Below the pieces are notes generated by a model. The model ran no database searches, was not told the origin of the DNA, and saw only the letters and a program-made list of their open reading frames with translations. Shown in pieces: positions 30,482 to 39,515 of a DNA stretch of 64,000 nt; positions within the stretch are counted from its first letter, which is position 1; every line of letters begins with the position of its first letter. The DNA is from JAEUMG01 sp046349315. GTDB taxonomy: Bacteria > Pseudomonadota > Alphaproteobacteria > Rhizobiales > Aestuariivirgaceae. The stretch is taken from positions 1-64,000 of the forward strand of contig JAXMCQ010000026.1 in the NCBI GenBank assembly GCA_046349315.1, written 5' to 3'. Both the position numbers and the translations under genes were made by a program.

Positions 30482-31825
30482 CTACTTGCCGATGCAAAAA
30501 TCGCGGAAGACGGAATCGAGTAGGTCCTCGACATCGATCCGCCCGGTCACCCGACCAAGCTCGGTAGCCGCCGCCCGAAGGCTTTCAGCAACGATTTCGA
30601 TCTGTTCCGTGGGCGAATCGATCGCCGCATCCAGCTGTCTTGCACACCGCTCCAAGGCATGGAGATGTCGCGCCCGAACGGCAACCGGCGCCTCTCCCCG
30701 CCCAAAGCGCTCGCGTACTTGGGTCTCGATGGCCGAAAGTAACGCGGAAACACCTCTACCGGTGAGGGCCGACACCAGGTAGTACCGACCCTCCGGGGAC
30801 TCGTTTCGGTTGTGACTCGAATTCGGGACCCAATCAGCCTTGTTCAGGACTCGTATCGTATCCGAATCGAATCCGGGCCGAACACCCTCGTCAGCAATAT
30901 CGGGTGCGGTGACCCAGATCGTGAGGTCAGCGCCCCGCATCTCCGCCTGGGCCCGCTCGATACCGAGCAGCTCGATCGGATCAGCAATACCGCTCCGCAG
31001 ACCGGCAGTATCGGTCAGGATAACGGGGATGCCGCCAAGATCGAGCATCACTTCGATCACATCGCGCGTCGTGCCCGGGATGGGAGAGACGATTGCTGCC
31101 TCACGCCGTGCGATCCTGTTCAGCAAGGATGATTTGCCAGTGTTGGGCGCGCCGGCGAACACCACCTTCACGCCTTCCCGGATCGCCCGGCCCCGCCCCG
31201 CATCGGCGATCGCGGCATTGATTTCGTCCCGGAGCAGAATCAACCTCTCCCGGACACCCGCCAATGCACTCGGCGCAATATCCTCTTCCTCGCTGAAATC
31301 GACCGAAGCCTCCACCCTGGCCAGGCATTCGATCAGCATTGACCGCCAGCGCTCGTAATCCCGGCTCGCCAGCCCGGTCATATGCTCGAGCGCCTGGCGC
31401 TTCTGGGCAGCGGTTCGCGCCTGAATCAGATCGCCAAGGCCTTCGACCTCGACGAGATCCATCTTGCCATTCCGAAAGGCGCGACGGCTGAACTCCCCGG
31501 CCTCGGCCGCCCGCAAGCCAGCCATACCGCCAAGGACCGCCAGCAAATCCGCAACAACCGCCCGGCTGCCATGGACCTGGAATTCAGCGACATCTTCTCC
31601 GGTGAAGCTGCCCGGCCCCGGCATCCAGAGCACCAACGCCGAATCGATCAATTCTGCATCCGCCGGATTGCGCAGCTGCGCGGCAACGGCTTTCCGCGCC
31701 GGTGGCAATCTCCCGGCCAAAACGGAAAGGGCATCCCCCGCCTGGGGACCGCTCACCCGGATCACCGCAACGCCGGCCATACCGGCGCCGGAACTCAGAG
31801 CAAAAATCGTGTCATCCGCGCTCAT
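30482..31825 (-). CDS. mnmE: tRNA modification GTPase MnmE
   Basis: GTPase (TrmE) of 447 residues and partner of MnmG in wobble-uridine modification. An N-terminal tetrahydrofolate-binding domain (about 1-118) is followed by a helical domain with an inserted G domain. G1 is GAPNTGKSS, G2 region PGTTRD, G3 DTAG, and G4 NKAD. The protein ends with FCIGK, the essential C-terminal Cys motif. ATG 31825 (MSADDTIFALSSG) is the family start; the longer frame to 31990 is not conserved. Divergent from the DUF255 gene by 59 bp. Confidence 0.96.
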   Translation of the reverse strand: MSADDTIFALSSGAGMAGVAVIRVSGPQAGDALSVLAGRLPPARKAVAAQLRNPADAELIDSALVLWMPGPGSFTGEDVAEFQVHGSRAVVADLLAVLGGMAGLRAAEAGEFSRRAFRNGKMDLVEVEGLGDLIQARTAAQKRQALEHMTGLASRDYERWRSMLIECLARVEASVDFSEEEDIAPSALAGVRERLILLRDEINAAIADAGRGRAIREGVKVVFAGAPNTGKSSLLNRIARREAAIVSPIPGTTRDVIEVMLDLGGIPVILTDTAGLRSGIADPIELLGIERAQAEMRGADLTIWVTAPDIADEGVRPGFDSDTIRVLNKADWVPNSSHNRNESPEGRYYLVSALTGRGVSALLSAIETQVRERFGRGEAPVAVRARHLHALERCARQLDAAIDSPTEQIEIVAESLRAAATELGRVTGRIDVEDLLDSVFRDFCIGK

Positions 31826-31884
31826 TCCGGCACCGAATCGATGCCCTTGTTGGCGCCACCCGGTAATCGCTTTAGACTTGTCCC

Positions 31885-33918
31885 ATGAACCAACTCGGCA
31901 GCGAAACCAGCCCTTATCTTCTCCAGCACCGCGACAATCCGGTTCACTGGATGCCCTGGGGCGAAACCGCCTTCGCGCAGGCCAAGGCAACTGATCGCCC
32001 GGTCCTGCTGTCGGTTGGCTATGCCGCCTGCCATTGGTGCCATGTCATGGCGCATGAGAGCTTCGAGGATCCTCAAACCGCCGCTCTCATGAACGCCAAC
32101 TTCATCAATATCAAGGTTGACCGCGAAGAGCGCCCCGACGTCGACCGCATCTACATGGAGGCCCTTCACAGCCTCGGCGAACAGGGTGGCTGGCCCTTGA
32201 CCATGTTCCTCACGCCCGCAGGCGAGCCCTTCTGGGGCGGCACCTACTTCCCGCCCGAGACACGCTATGGCCGCCCGAGCTTCCGTCATGTGCTCACCGA
32301 AATCGCCCGCATCTGGCGCGACGAGCGCGACAAGGTCACAACCAATGCGACCGCCTTGCGCGCCGCTCTCACTCAACCGCGCCAGCAAGCTCCCGACGAA
32401 CTCGACGCCTTATTCCTTCAGCATGCTGCCAATGCCTATCTCGGCGCCGTCGATTTCAGCCATGGCGGCTTCCGCGGTGCCCCCAAATTTCCGCAAGCCC
32501 CAGTCTTCCACTTCCTTCATGCGCAATATCGCCGCACCGGCGAACCCCGGCTTCTCGACGCCGTAACCAAGACCCTTACCGAAATCTCCCAAGGCGGCAT
32601 CTACGATCATCTCGGAGGCGGGATTGCCCGCTATTCCGTCGATGGAAACTGGCTCGTCCCGCATTTCGAAAAGATGCTTTACGACAATGCCCAGTATCTT
32701 AGCCTGTTGGCCCGCGCCTATATCAGCACAAACGAACCGCTCTATGCCGTCCGCGCGGCCGAGACCGTCGACTTCCTTCTGCGCGACATGGTCACTGCCG
32801 ATGGCGCCTTTGCCGCGAGCTATGACGCAGATTCGGAAGGAGAGGAGGGCCGGTACTACGTTTGGTCCTACGACGAATTGAAGGCGCTCATACCACCAGC
32901 CGATTTCACACTTTTCGCGAACACCTACAACGCTACCCCTATCGGCAATTGGGAAGGCCATATCATCCTCAATCGGACGCAAGGGCCGAAGCTCCTCGAT
33001 CCGGAAAGCGAATCACGCCTTGCCACCTCGCGCGCCATGCTCCTCGAACAACGCAAAACGCGCATTCCGCCGGGCTTCGACGACAAGGTCCTTGCCGATT
33101 GGAACGGGCTAGCCATCGCTGCGCTTGCCGATGCGTCTCGCGTGTTCGAGCGACCCGACTGGCTCGCGGCAGCCGAGCGCGCCTTTGACCGGATCGTCGA
33201 ACTTCTATGGACTGGCGACGCCTTGCATCATTCCTGGCGGCAGGGCATCGCCAAGCACCATGCCACCGCCGACGCCTATGCGAACCTCATAGCTGGCGCA
33301 CTCGCGCTCCATGCAGCAACGACCAAACCGGCCTATCTCCACTGGGCGGAGAAACTCGAACTCGCTCTCGTCACACACCACTGGAGCGCCGATCGAGGCG
33401 GATTCTACTTCGCTTCCGATCAGGCGGCCGAACTCCTGGTCCGCCCCTTCTCGGCTCATGATGATGCAATGCCCAACGCCAATGGTGTGATGATCGGCAA
33501 CCTCGCCCGGCTCGCTCATCTTACCGGCAAGCCCGAATATGCCGATAGAGCCGAGATCATACACCGCACATTCGCCGCCGAAGTCAGAAGCAACCCCTTC
33601 GGCTATGCGAGCTTCATGGCGGGCCTGCTCGATCTTATCGACCCCGTCCAACTCGTCTTCTCGGGATCCGGCGATATCGCCGAACTGCAGCGCGTGGCCA
33701 TCAGCCTTCTCGGCCCTGATACCATCGCGCAAGCGATCGCCGACACGGCACAACTTTCGCCGGCACACCCAGCCTATGGCAAGTCAGTAGCGAGTCGAAA
33801 CTCGACCGCTTATTTGTGCCGCGGCAATGTCTGCGCAGCACCTGCGCGTAATGCCACCGAGCTCGCCGCGGCCACGCAATTACTGCAGCTCGACCGCGGC
33901 GTGCGTACGGCGCATTAA
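31885..33918 (+). CDS. DUF255 thioredoxin-domain protein (YyaL/SSP411 family)
   Basis: Protein of 677 residues. The N-terminal thioredoxin-like domain (about 1-165) carries the family motif CHWCHVMAHESFED near 49-62. An (alpha/alpha)6-barrel glycosidase-like domain follows, with YDHLGGGIARYSVD, FEKMLYDNAQ and ADWNGLAI. The family is widely conserved, but its biochemical role is unknown; a thiol-redox or sugar-linked function is suggested by the domains only. It is the only plus-strand gene among the minus-strand origin-side genes. The 3' end overlaps the end of rho by 4 bases. Confidence 0.9.
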   Translation: MNQLGSETSPYLLQHRDNPVHWMPWGETAFAQAKATDRPVLLSVGYAACHWCHVMAHESFEDPQTAALMNANFINIKVDREERPDVDRIYMEALHSLGEQGGWPLTMFLTPAGEPFWGGTYFPPETRYGRPSFRHVLTEIARIWRDERDKVTTNATALRAALTQPRQQAPDELDALFLQHAANAYLGAVDFSHGGFRGAPKFPQAPVFHFLHAQYRRTGEPRLLDAVTKTLTEISQGGIYDHLGGGIARYSVDGNWLVPHFEKMLYDNAQYLSLLARAYISTNEPLYAVRAAETVDFLLRDMVTADGAFAASYDADSEGEEGRYYVWSYDELKALIPPADFTLFANTYNATPIGNWEGHIILNRTQGPKLLDPESESRLATSRAMLLEQRKTRIPPGFDDKVLADWNGLAIAALADASRVFERPDWLAAAERAFDRIVELLWTGDALHHSWRQGIAKHHATADAYANLIAGALALHAATTKPAYLHWAEKLELALVTHHWSADRGGFYFASDQAAELLVRPFSAHDDAMPNANGVMIGNLARLAHLTGKPEYADRAEIIHRTFAAEVRSNPFGYASFMAGLLDLIDPVQLVFSGSGDIAELQRVAISLLGPDTIAQAIADTAQLSPAHPAYGKSVASRNSTAYLCRGNVCAAPARNATELAAATQLLQLDRGVRTAH

Positions 33919-35198
33919 GCGTTCATCGAATCGTAGAAGTCGCTATTCGACTTGGTCTGGCGCAGCTTATCCAGCAAGAATTCGATCGCATCGACCGTTC
34001 CCATCGGATTGAGAATCCGCCGGAGCACGTAGGTCTTCTTGAGAAGATCAGGTTTGACCAGCAACTCTTCCTTGCGCGTGCCGGAGCGCAGGATGTCGAG
34101 CGATGGGAAGACTCGCTTGTCCGCGACCTTGCGATCGAGGATGATTTCGGAATTGCCGGTGCCCTTGAATTCTTCGAAGATCACTTCGTCCATGCGGCTG
34201 CCGGTATCGATCAATGCCGTTGCAATGATCGTCAGCGAGCCGCCTTCTTCGATGTTGCGTGCCGCACCGAAAAACCGCTTCGGCCGCTGCAGCGCATTGG
34301 CATCGACACCACCGGTCAGCACCTTGCCGGATGAAGGAACGACCGTGTTATAGGCGCGGCCGAGGCGGGTGATCGAATCGAGCAAAATCACCACGTCGCG
34401 GCCATGTTCGACCAAGCGCTTTGCCTTCTCGATCACCATTTCGGCGACCTGCACATGCCGTGACGCCGGCTCATCGAATGTCGAGCTGATGACCTCGCCT
34501 TTGACCGAACGCTGCATGTCGGTGACTTCTTCCGGCCGTTCGTCGATCAGCAGCACGATCAAGTAGCATTCGGGGTGATTGCTGGTGATCGAATGGGCAA
34601 TGTTCTGCAGAAGAACCGTCTTGCCAGTGCGCGGCGGTGCCACGATCAGTCCGCGCTGGCCCTTGCCGAGCGGCGCCACGATATCGATGACACGCGCCGA
34701 GAGATCCTTTTTCGTCGGATCCTGGATTTCCATTTCGAACCGCTCGTCGGGATAGAGCGGCGTCAGATTGTCGAAATGAATCTTGTGCCGGGTCTTGTCG
34801 GGATCCTCGAAATTGATCGTGTTGACCTTCACCAAGGCGAAATACCGCTCGCCATCCTTGGGGCTGCGGATCTGCCCTTCGACAGTGTCGCCGGTCCTCA
34901 GATTGAACCGCCGAATCTGGCTCGGGCTCACATAGATATCGTCGGGGCCCGCGAGATAATTGGCATCCGGCGAACGCAGGAAGCCAAAACCGTCGAGCAG
35001 CACCTCGACGACACCCTCGCCGATGATTTCGACCTCGCTTGCGGCCAGGCTCTTCAGGATTGCGAAGGTCAATTCCTGCCTCCGCATCGCGCTTGCATTC
35101 TCGACCTGCAATTCCTCGGCGATGCCGAGCAATTCCGTCGGAGTCTTGCTCTTGAGGTCGTGTAGTTTGATTTCTTTAAGTTCGGAAATACTAGTCAT
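33915..35198 (-). CDS. rho: transcription termination factor Rho
   Basis: Hexameric RNA helicase of 427 residues that stops untranslated transcripts. The N-terminal helix bundle (1-50) is followed by the cold-shock-like RNA-binding domain with DGFGFLR near 69-75. Walker A is APPRTGKT at 187-194, and Walker B is in VVILLDSITRLGRAYN, with the Q-loop/R-loop around SGKVLTGGVDANAL. ATG 35198 gives a standard N-terminus. Its 190 bp leader up to hemJ holds no gene; Rho genes are often autoregulated in the leader, but I see no clear attenuator. Confidence 0.97.
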   Translation of the reverse strand: MTSISELKEIKLHDLKSKTPTELLGIAEELQVENASAMRRQELTFAILKSLAASEVEIIGEGVVEVLLDGFGFLRSPDANYLAGPDDIYVSPSQIRRFNLRTGDTVEGQIRSPKDGERYFALVKVNTINFEDPDKTRHKIHFDNLTPLYPDERFEMEIQDPTKKDLSARVIDIVAPLGKGQRGLIVAPPRTGKTVLLQNIAHSITSNHPECYLIVLLIDERPEEVTDMQRSVKGEVISSTFDEPASRHVQVAEMVIEKAKRLVEHGRDVVILLDSITRLGRAYNTVVPSSGKVLTGGVDANALQRPKRFFGAARNIEEGGSLTIIATALIDTGSRMDEVIFEEFKGTGNSEIILDRKVADKRVFPSLDILRSGTRKEELLVKPDLLKKTYVLRRILNPMGTVDAIEFLLDKLRQTKSNSDFYDSMNA

Positions 35199-35388
35199 GA
35201 TAATCCAGAGAAATAAGGAGGAAGGTGCGGCCCGCTGGGATCAAATCCGTCGACATGAGCGAGGAGGAATCCGGCAGAAATCGGCCGCGCCGGAGGAGGG
35301 AGGGACGCACCGGACCCGGGACATTGCATCCTCGGCCATCCGGCGTTGACCGCCTTCTATCAAAATCCGCTCATCCTGCAAACAAATT

Positions 35389-35829
35389 TTATATGAACGG
35401 TTTGACCACCGCCATGATGACGATCACGATCAGGAGAAGTGTCGGTATCTCGTTGATTATGCGGTAGTACCGGGCAGGCTTAACCCGCCGGTCGCGAGCG
35501 AAGGCCGTCTTGTGCTGCAGAAGCAGGATGTGGAAGGCGCTCAATCCCACCACGGCGACAACCTTGATCAGAAACCATGTCTGCAGCTCGCTGAACTGAC
35601 CGGTAATATGGGCAAGACCAAGGCCCAATACCCAGGTCAGTATGGCCGCCGGCGCCATGATTGCGCTCGCCAGCCGCCGCTCCATCACCTTGAAAGTTTC
35701 GGAAACAGCCGAACCAGGCGCTGCGTCCGCGTGATAGACAAAAAGCCGCGGGAGATAGAAAAGACCCGCCATCCAAGCGACCATGGCGATGATGTGAAAG
35801 GCCTTGAACCACAGATAGAGATTGATCAT
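35389..35829 (-). CDS. hemJ: protoporphyrinogen oxidase HemJ
   Basis: Membrane protein of 146 residues with four hydrophobic segments (UPF0093). It oxidises protoporphyrinogen IX in the haem pathway of most alphaproteobacteria, replacing HemG/HemY. Conserved histidine and arginine positions are seen in WFKAFHIIAMVAWMAGLFY and LPRLFVYH. Its start overlaps the hemE stop by 4 bases, so the two haem genes are translationally coupled. Confidence 0.93.
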   Translation of the reverse strand: MINLYLWFKAFHIIAMVAWMAGLFYLPRLFVYHADAAPGSAVSETFKVMERRLASAIMAPAAILTWVLGLGLAHITGQFSELQTWFLIKVVAVVGLSAFHILLLQHKTAFARDRRVKPARYYRIINEIPTLLLIVIVIMAVVKPFI

Positions 35830-36869
35830 GGCCGCCGCGTATCAAAACGACGCACCGCCGCAATGGTCTGCGCCACATGCTCAGGCGGGGTTCCAGGCTT
35901 GATACCATGCCCAAGATTGAAGATATGCCGCTCGACCGGCACACCGCTTAACAGATTTTCGACCCCCGCCGAGAGTTGCTCGCCGCCAGCAAGCAACATC
36001 ACCGGGTCGAGATTACCCTGGACGGCACATCGCGGTGGTACATCCTTCAGAACGGCAGAGAGTTCCATCGACTGCTCGATCCCCACAGCCTGAGTACCTG
36101 CCGCCGCAGCAACGGCTCCATGCTTCGATCCGGCACCGCGCGCAAAGACAATGATCGGTATCGAAGGATGACGCCTGTGCATCTCGCTCGCCATGGTTCT
36201 GATGGGCGCAATGACCCACTCCTGAAAGGCATCGCCCGTCAAGTCGCCAGCCCAGGAATCGAAGATCTGGATGGCTTCGGCTCCCGCCTCGATCTGCAAA
36301 CTCAGATAATCGCATGAAGCCTCAACCAAGCACTCGATGAGCCCCCCAAACCAGCCCGGCCGGCGATGGGCTGCGAGCCGCGCTTTCAGACGCTCCTCCG
36401 ACGTGCCCCCCTCGATCATATAACTTGCAACCGTCCACGGCGCGCCGCAAAAGCCGATCAGGGCGACATGATCGGGCAGACCACGCCGCGTCAATGAAAC
36501 CGTCTCCGCAACAGCATGGACTTCCCTGGCCTGGCTGATGGGTCTGAGCCGCCCGACGGCGGCTTCATCATCGACCACATCGAGAACCGGGCCTTCACCC
36601 TCGGCGAACCGCAAGCCCACACCCATCGCGTGTGGTACGACCAGGATGTCCGCAAACAGGATTGCCGCATCGAGGTCATACCGGCTGAGCGGTTGCAAGG
36701 TCACTTCACTCGCCAGCTTCGGGGAATAGCAAAGATCCAGGAACGACCCAGCTTCACTGCGCAACTTCCGGTATTCGGGGAGGTAGCGCCCGGCCTGGCG
36801 CATGAACCAGATCGGACGCCGTTCCGGCATCGTGTTCTGAAGCACATCGAGGAGTGCCTTGCGGACCAC
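35826..36869 (-). CDS. hemE: uroporphyrinogen decarboxylase
   Basis: Haem-pathway enzyme of 347 residues that decarboxylates the four acetate side chains of uroporphyrinogen III to give coproporphyrinogen III. The signature WFMRQAGRYLPEYR is at about 21-34, and GFCGAPWTVASYMIEGG at about 140-156. Later blocks such as SWAGDL and NLGHGIKPGTPPEHV complete the family. It is transcribed away from the adjacent gap that I call oriC; hemE next to the origin is conserved in Caulobacter and other alphaproteobacteria. Confidence 0.97.
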   Translation of the reverse strand: MVRKALLDVLQNTMPERRPIWFMRQAGRYLPEYRKLRSEAGSFLDLCYSPKLASEVTLQPLSRYDLDAAILFADILVVPHAMGVGLRFAEGEGPVLDVVDDEAAVGRLRPISQAREVHAVAETVSLTRRGLPDHVALIGFCGAPWTVASYMIEGGTSEERLKARLAAHRRPGWFGGLIECLVEASCDYLSLQIEAGAEAIQIFDSWAGDLTGDAFQEWVIAPIRTMASEMHRRHPSIPIIVFARGAGSKHGAVAAAAGTQAVGIEQSMELSAVLKDVPPRCAVQGNLDPVMLLAGGEQLSAGVENLLSGVPVERHIFNLGHGIKPGTPPEHVAQTIAAVRRFDTRRP

Positions 36870-37249
36870 GTCCTACTCCAAAGCAAAGAGGATTCTTGAG
36901 TTGAATAAGTTGTTTGGCTGTTGGAATCGACGATCCTCGCCAGACGGCCTGTCTATCCACAGCCGGATCTTTATCGACGCTTCCCAAGCCTCGTTCAACT
37001 GCAAAGCGTGATCGCAATTCACAAAGACTCAGAAGAGCTTAGCAGGCATAGCCGAGCCGTGATACGCAACCTATCAACAGCTTGTGAGCATGAAGGCGGT
37101 TATACCGGAATCCCCGAAGCCCTCTTCGCCTTCAAATGACTGTGGACGGCAAAGGTATGACCGGTATAACTCGCCTTCAAAACCTTCGCTGACCCCGTTT
37201 ATCCAGGTTTGATCCACACAACTTATCAACATTTGTGTATTTCCCGCCC
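36870..37249. other. oriC: probable chromosomal replication origin (oriC), 380 bp
   Basis: Non-coding gap upstream of hemE. DnaA-box-like 9-mers (consensus TTATCCACA): CTATCCACA 36953-36961, TTATCGACG 36971-36979, CTATCAACA 37071-37079, TGTGGACGG 37141-37149 (reverse), TTATCCAGG 37199-37207, TGATCCACA 37210-37218, TTATCAACA 37223-37231. Three lie within 33 bp at the right end. Four GANTC sites lie in or next to it (36891, 36924, 37026, 37108). It is less GC-rich than its surroundings, and a 17/18 nt inverted repeat is present. Genes diverge from it on both sides. The hemE neighbourhood and nearby parS sites agree with known alphaproteobacterial origins. Confidence 0.8.
37092..37178. repeat. 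17/18 nt inverted repeat within the putative oriC
   Basis: GAAGGCGGTTATACCGG (37092-37108) is matched in reverse complement by CCGGTATAACTCGCCTTC (37161-37178) with one extra base. The 52 bp between carries GAATC and a reversed DnaA-like 9-mer. It could be a cruciform, a dyad for an origin-binding factor, or a promoter operator. Confidence 0.7.
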
Positions 37250-38077
37250 GTGTCCCGTTTCTTCCATATGCATCTGGTTTCAGACGCGACAGGCGAAACC
37301 CTGAACACGGTCGCTCGCGCCGCCATGGCGCATTATGCCGATCACCAGCCGGTTGAGCACATCTATGCCTTGGTCCGCACCTCGAGGCAGATGTCACGTG
37401 TGCTGGCTGAAATCGAACGCCAGCCCGGGATCGTCCTGTTCACGATTATTGACGTGGATCTGCGCCGCCAGCTCGAACAACGCTGTAGCGAATTGACGGT
37501 TCCATGCCTGTCGATCCTCGATCCAATCATCGGCACCCTCGCCGTTTATCTCAATGCACAGTCGCGCCCGCAGATCGGCGGACAGCATGTCCTCAATGCC
37601 GAATATTTCAAGCGCATCGATGCCCTCAATTACACAATGGCGCATGATGACGGACAGCATCTCGACACGATCTCCGAGGCCGACGTGATCCTGACCGGCA
37701 TTAGCCGGACATCGAAGACGCCAACCAGCATCTATCTGGCCAATCGCGGTATCAAGGCCGCCAATGTACCGATCGTGCCTGGTGTGAACACGCCAGTCGA
37801 GCTTGAGGACGTGAATAGGCCGCTTGTCATCGGACTGGTTGCGAGTGCCGATCGCATTGCGCAGATTCGCCGCCACCGGCTCTTGAGCCTCAACGAAGCG
37901 CCGGAAACGCCTTATGTCGACCCGGAAGCCATCGCCAGGGAACTGGTCATTGTGCGCAAGCTATGCGCGCGCCACAACTGGCCGGTGATCGATGTCACGC
38001 GTCGTTCGATCGAGGAGACGGCTGCCGCAATCATCAACCTCCTTCATGAGCGCGCCGAGGCTGCGGCCGAGCAATGA
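37250..38077 (+). CDS. PPDK/PEP-synthase regulatory kinase-pyrophosphorylase (DUF299, PpsR family)
   Basis: Bifunctional regulator of about 275 residues. The family phosphorylates and dephosphorylates a threonine in pyruvate phosphate dikinase or PEP synthase, setting flux between pyruvate and PEP. The N-terminal HMHLVSDATGET and the later P-loop-like GISRTSKTPTSIYLANRG (about residues 145-162) are the family hallmarks. GTG 37250 gives VSRFFHMHLVSD; GTG 37235 is an alternative. First gene right of the origin and 4 bp overlapped with maf. Confidence 0.93.
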   Translation: MSRFFHMHLVSDATGETLNTVARAAMAHYADHQPVEHIYALVRTSRQMSRVLAEIERQPGIVLFTIIDVDLRRQLEQRCSELTVPCLSILDPIIGTLAVYLNAQSRPQIGGQHVLNAEYFKRIDALNYTMAHDDGQHLDTISEADVILTGISRTSKTPTSIYLANRGIKAANVPIVPGVNTPVELEDVNRPLVIGLVASADRIAQIRRHRLLSLNEAPETPYVDPEAIARELVIVRKLCARHNWPVIDVTRRSIEETAAAIINLLHERAEAAAEQ

Positions 38078-38670
38078 GGCAACAATCGCTTATCCTGGCT
38101 TCCGGCAGTGCCATCCGCGCGCAATTGTTGGCCCGCGCCGGATTGAGCTTTTCCATTCTGCGCCCTGCCGTGGACGAGGCGACCCTCAAGCTCCAATTCT
38201 GCCAGGCCTCCCCGGGCGACCTCGCGGCAAGCCTTGCCGAAGCCAAGGCAGGAGATATCTCTCGCCGCAATCCCGACGCGCTGGTGATCGGTGCCGATCA
38301 GGTCTTGAATTTCGAGGGCAAGGCGCATGACAAGCCGGCATCGCTCGCTGAGGCTCGCGACCAGCTTTTACGCTTCCGCGGCAAGACGCATGCGCTCGAG
38401 ACGGCGGTCTGCTGCTGCCGGTCTGGCAAGGTCTCATGGTCTCACGCCGAGCATGCCCGCCTCACCATGCGCGATTTCAGCGACGGCTTTCTCGACACAT
38501 ATCTTGAAAGCCTCGGTGAAGACGCGCTGACCTCGGTCGGCGGCTACAAGCTTGAGGAGCGCGGCATCCAGCTCTTTTCGAAGATCGAAGGCGATTATTT
38601 CGGCATTTTGGGTCTGCCATTGCTGCCGCTTCTCAGCTTTCTCCGCAGTGAAGGTTTGATCGCATCATGA
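38074..38670 (+). CDS. maf: Maf-like nucleoside triphosphate pyrophosphatase
   Basis: House-cleaning pyrophosphatase of 198 residues that hydrolyses non-canonical or methylated NTPs. The N-terminal LASGSAIRAQLLARAGL is the substrate-loop signature (usual form SxSPRR), and GADQVL near residue 71 holds the conserved Asp. The motif is less canonical than in YhdE/YceF (SAIR instead of SPRR), so substrate preference may differ. Overlaps ppsR-like and aroE by 4 bases each in an ATGA-type arrangement. Confidence 0.9.
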   Translation: MRQQSLILASGSAIRAQLLARAGLSFSILRPAVDEATLKLQFCQASPGDLAASLAEAKAGDISRRNPDALVIGADQVLNFEGKAHDKPASLAEARDQLLRFRGKTHALETAVCCCRSGKVSWSHAEHARLTMRDFSDGFLDTYLESLGEDALTSVGGYKLEERGIQLFSKIEGDYFGILGLPLLPLLSFLRSEGLIAS

Positions 38671-39515
38671 ATCTGAAGCGCGCCTGTGTCATCGGCTGGC
38701 CGGTCAGCCATTCGCGCTCGCCTTTGATCCATGGCTATTGGCTCGGCAGATACGGCATTCTCGGCAGCTACGATCGCCATGCCGTTCCGCCCGGCGAGGT
38801 CAAGGAGTTCCTCGATAGCCTGAGCGAGGAAGGCTATCTCGGCTGCAACGTGACCTTGCCACACAAGGAGACGGTCTTCGATCTTGTCAATATTGCCGAC
38901 GACCCGACGCGGCGCTTAGGGGTCGTCAACACCGTCTTCTCGCGCAATGGCGAATTGTGGGGAACATCGACCGATGGCGAAGGCTTCCTGGCAAGCGTCG
39001 AAGCAGCCATCGAGGGTTGGCAAGTATCGGGTCGAAACATCATGATTCTAGGCGCCGGCGGTGCAGCACGCGCGATCGCCGGCACCCTGGTGGCGCGGGG
39101 CGCTGCACAAGTGCAAGTCGCCAATCGTACGCTCGAGCGCGCCGAGACCTTGCGCCATGATTTCGGCAAGCGGATTGCACCTCTTGCGTGGAGTGCGGCG
39201 GGTTCGGCAATCGCTGAAGTCGATCTTCTCGTCAACACGACCTCGCTCGGCATGACCGGCCAGCCGCCATTGCAGATCGACCTTGCGCGGCTGCCGGGTG
39301 CGGCGGTCGTTGCGGACATCGTCTATGTTCCGCTTGAAACGGCGTTCCTGCGTTCAGCGCGCGAGCGTGGCAATCGCACTGTTGGCGGCCTCGGCATGTT
39401 GCTGCACCAGGCGGTGCGCGGCTTCGAATTGTGGTTCGGGCTTAAGCCCGAGGTGACGCAGGATCTTTATGATTTCGTCGCCGCGAGCATCGAGAAAGGC
39501 TATCGCACGCCATGA
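38667..39515 (+). CDS. aroE: shikimate dehydrogenase
   Basis: NADP-dependent enzyme of 282 residues that reduces 3-dehydroshikimate in aromatic amino-acid synthesis. The shikimate pocket is VSHSRSPLIHGYWL near 15-28, and the catalytic Lys is in NVTLPHKE near 65-72. The NADP loop GAGGAARAIAG begins near 130, followed by NRTLERAETL. Overlaps maf and coaE by 4 bases each. Confidence 0.96.
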   Translation: MNLKRACVIGWPVSHSRSPLIHGYWLGRYGILGSYDRHAVPPGEVKEFLDSLSEEGYLGCNVTLPHKETVFDLVNIADDPTRRLGVVNTVFSRNGELWGTSTDGEGFLASVEAAIEGWQVSGRNIMILGAGGAARAIAGTLVARGAAQVQVANRTLERAETLRHDFGKRIAPLAWSAAGSAIAEVDLLVNTTSLGMTGQPPLQIDLARLPGAAVVADIVYVPLETAFLRSARERGNRTVGGLGMLLHQAVRGFELWFGLKPEVTQDLYDFVAASIEKGYRTP

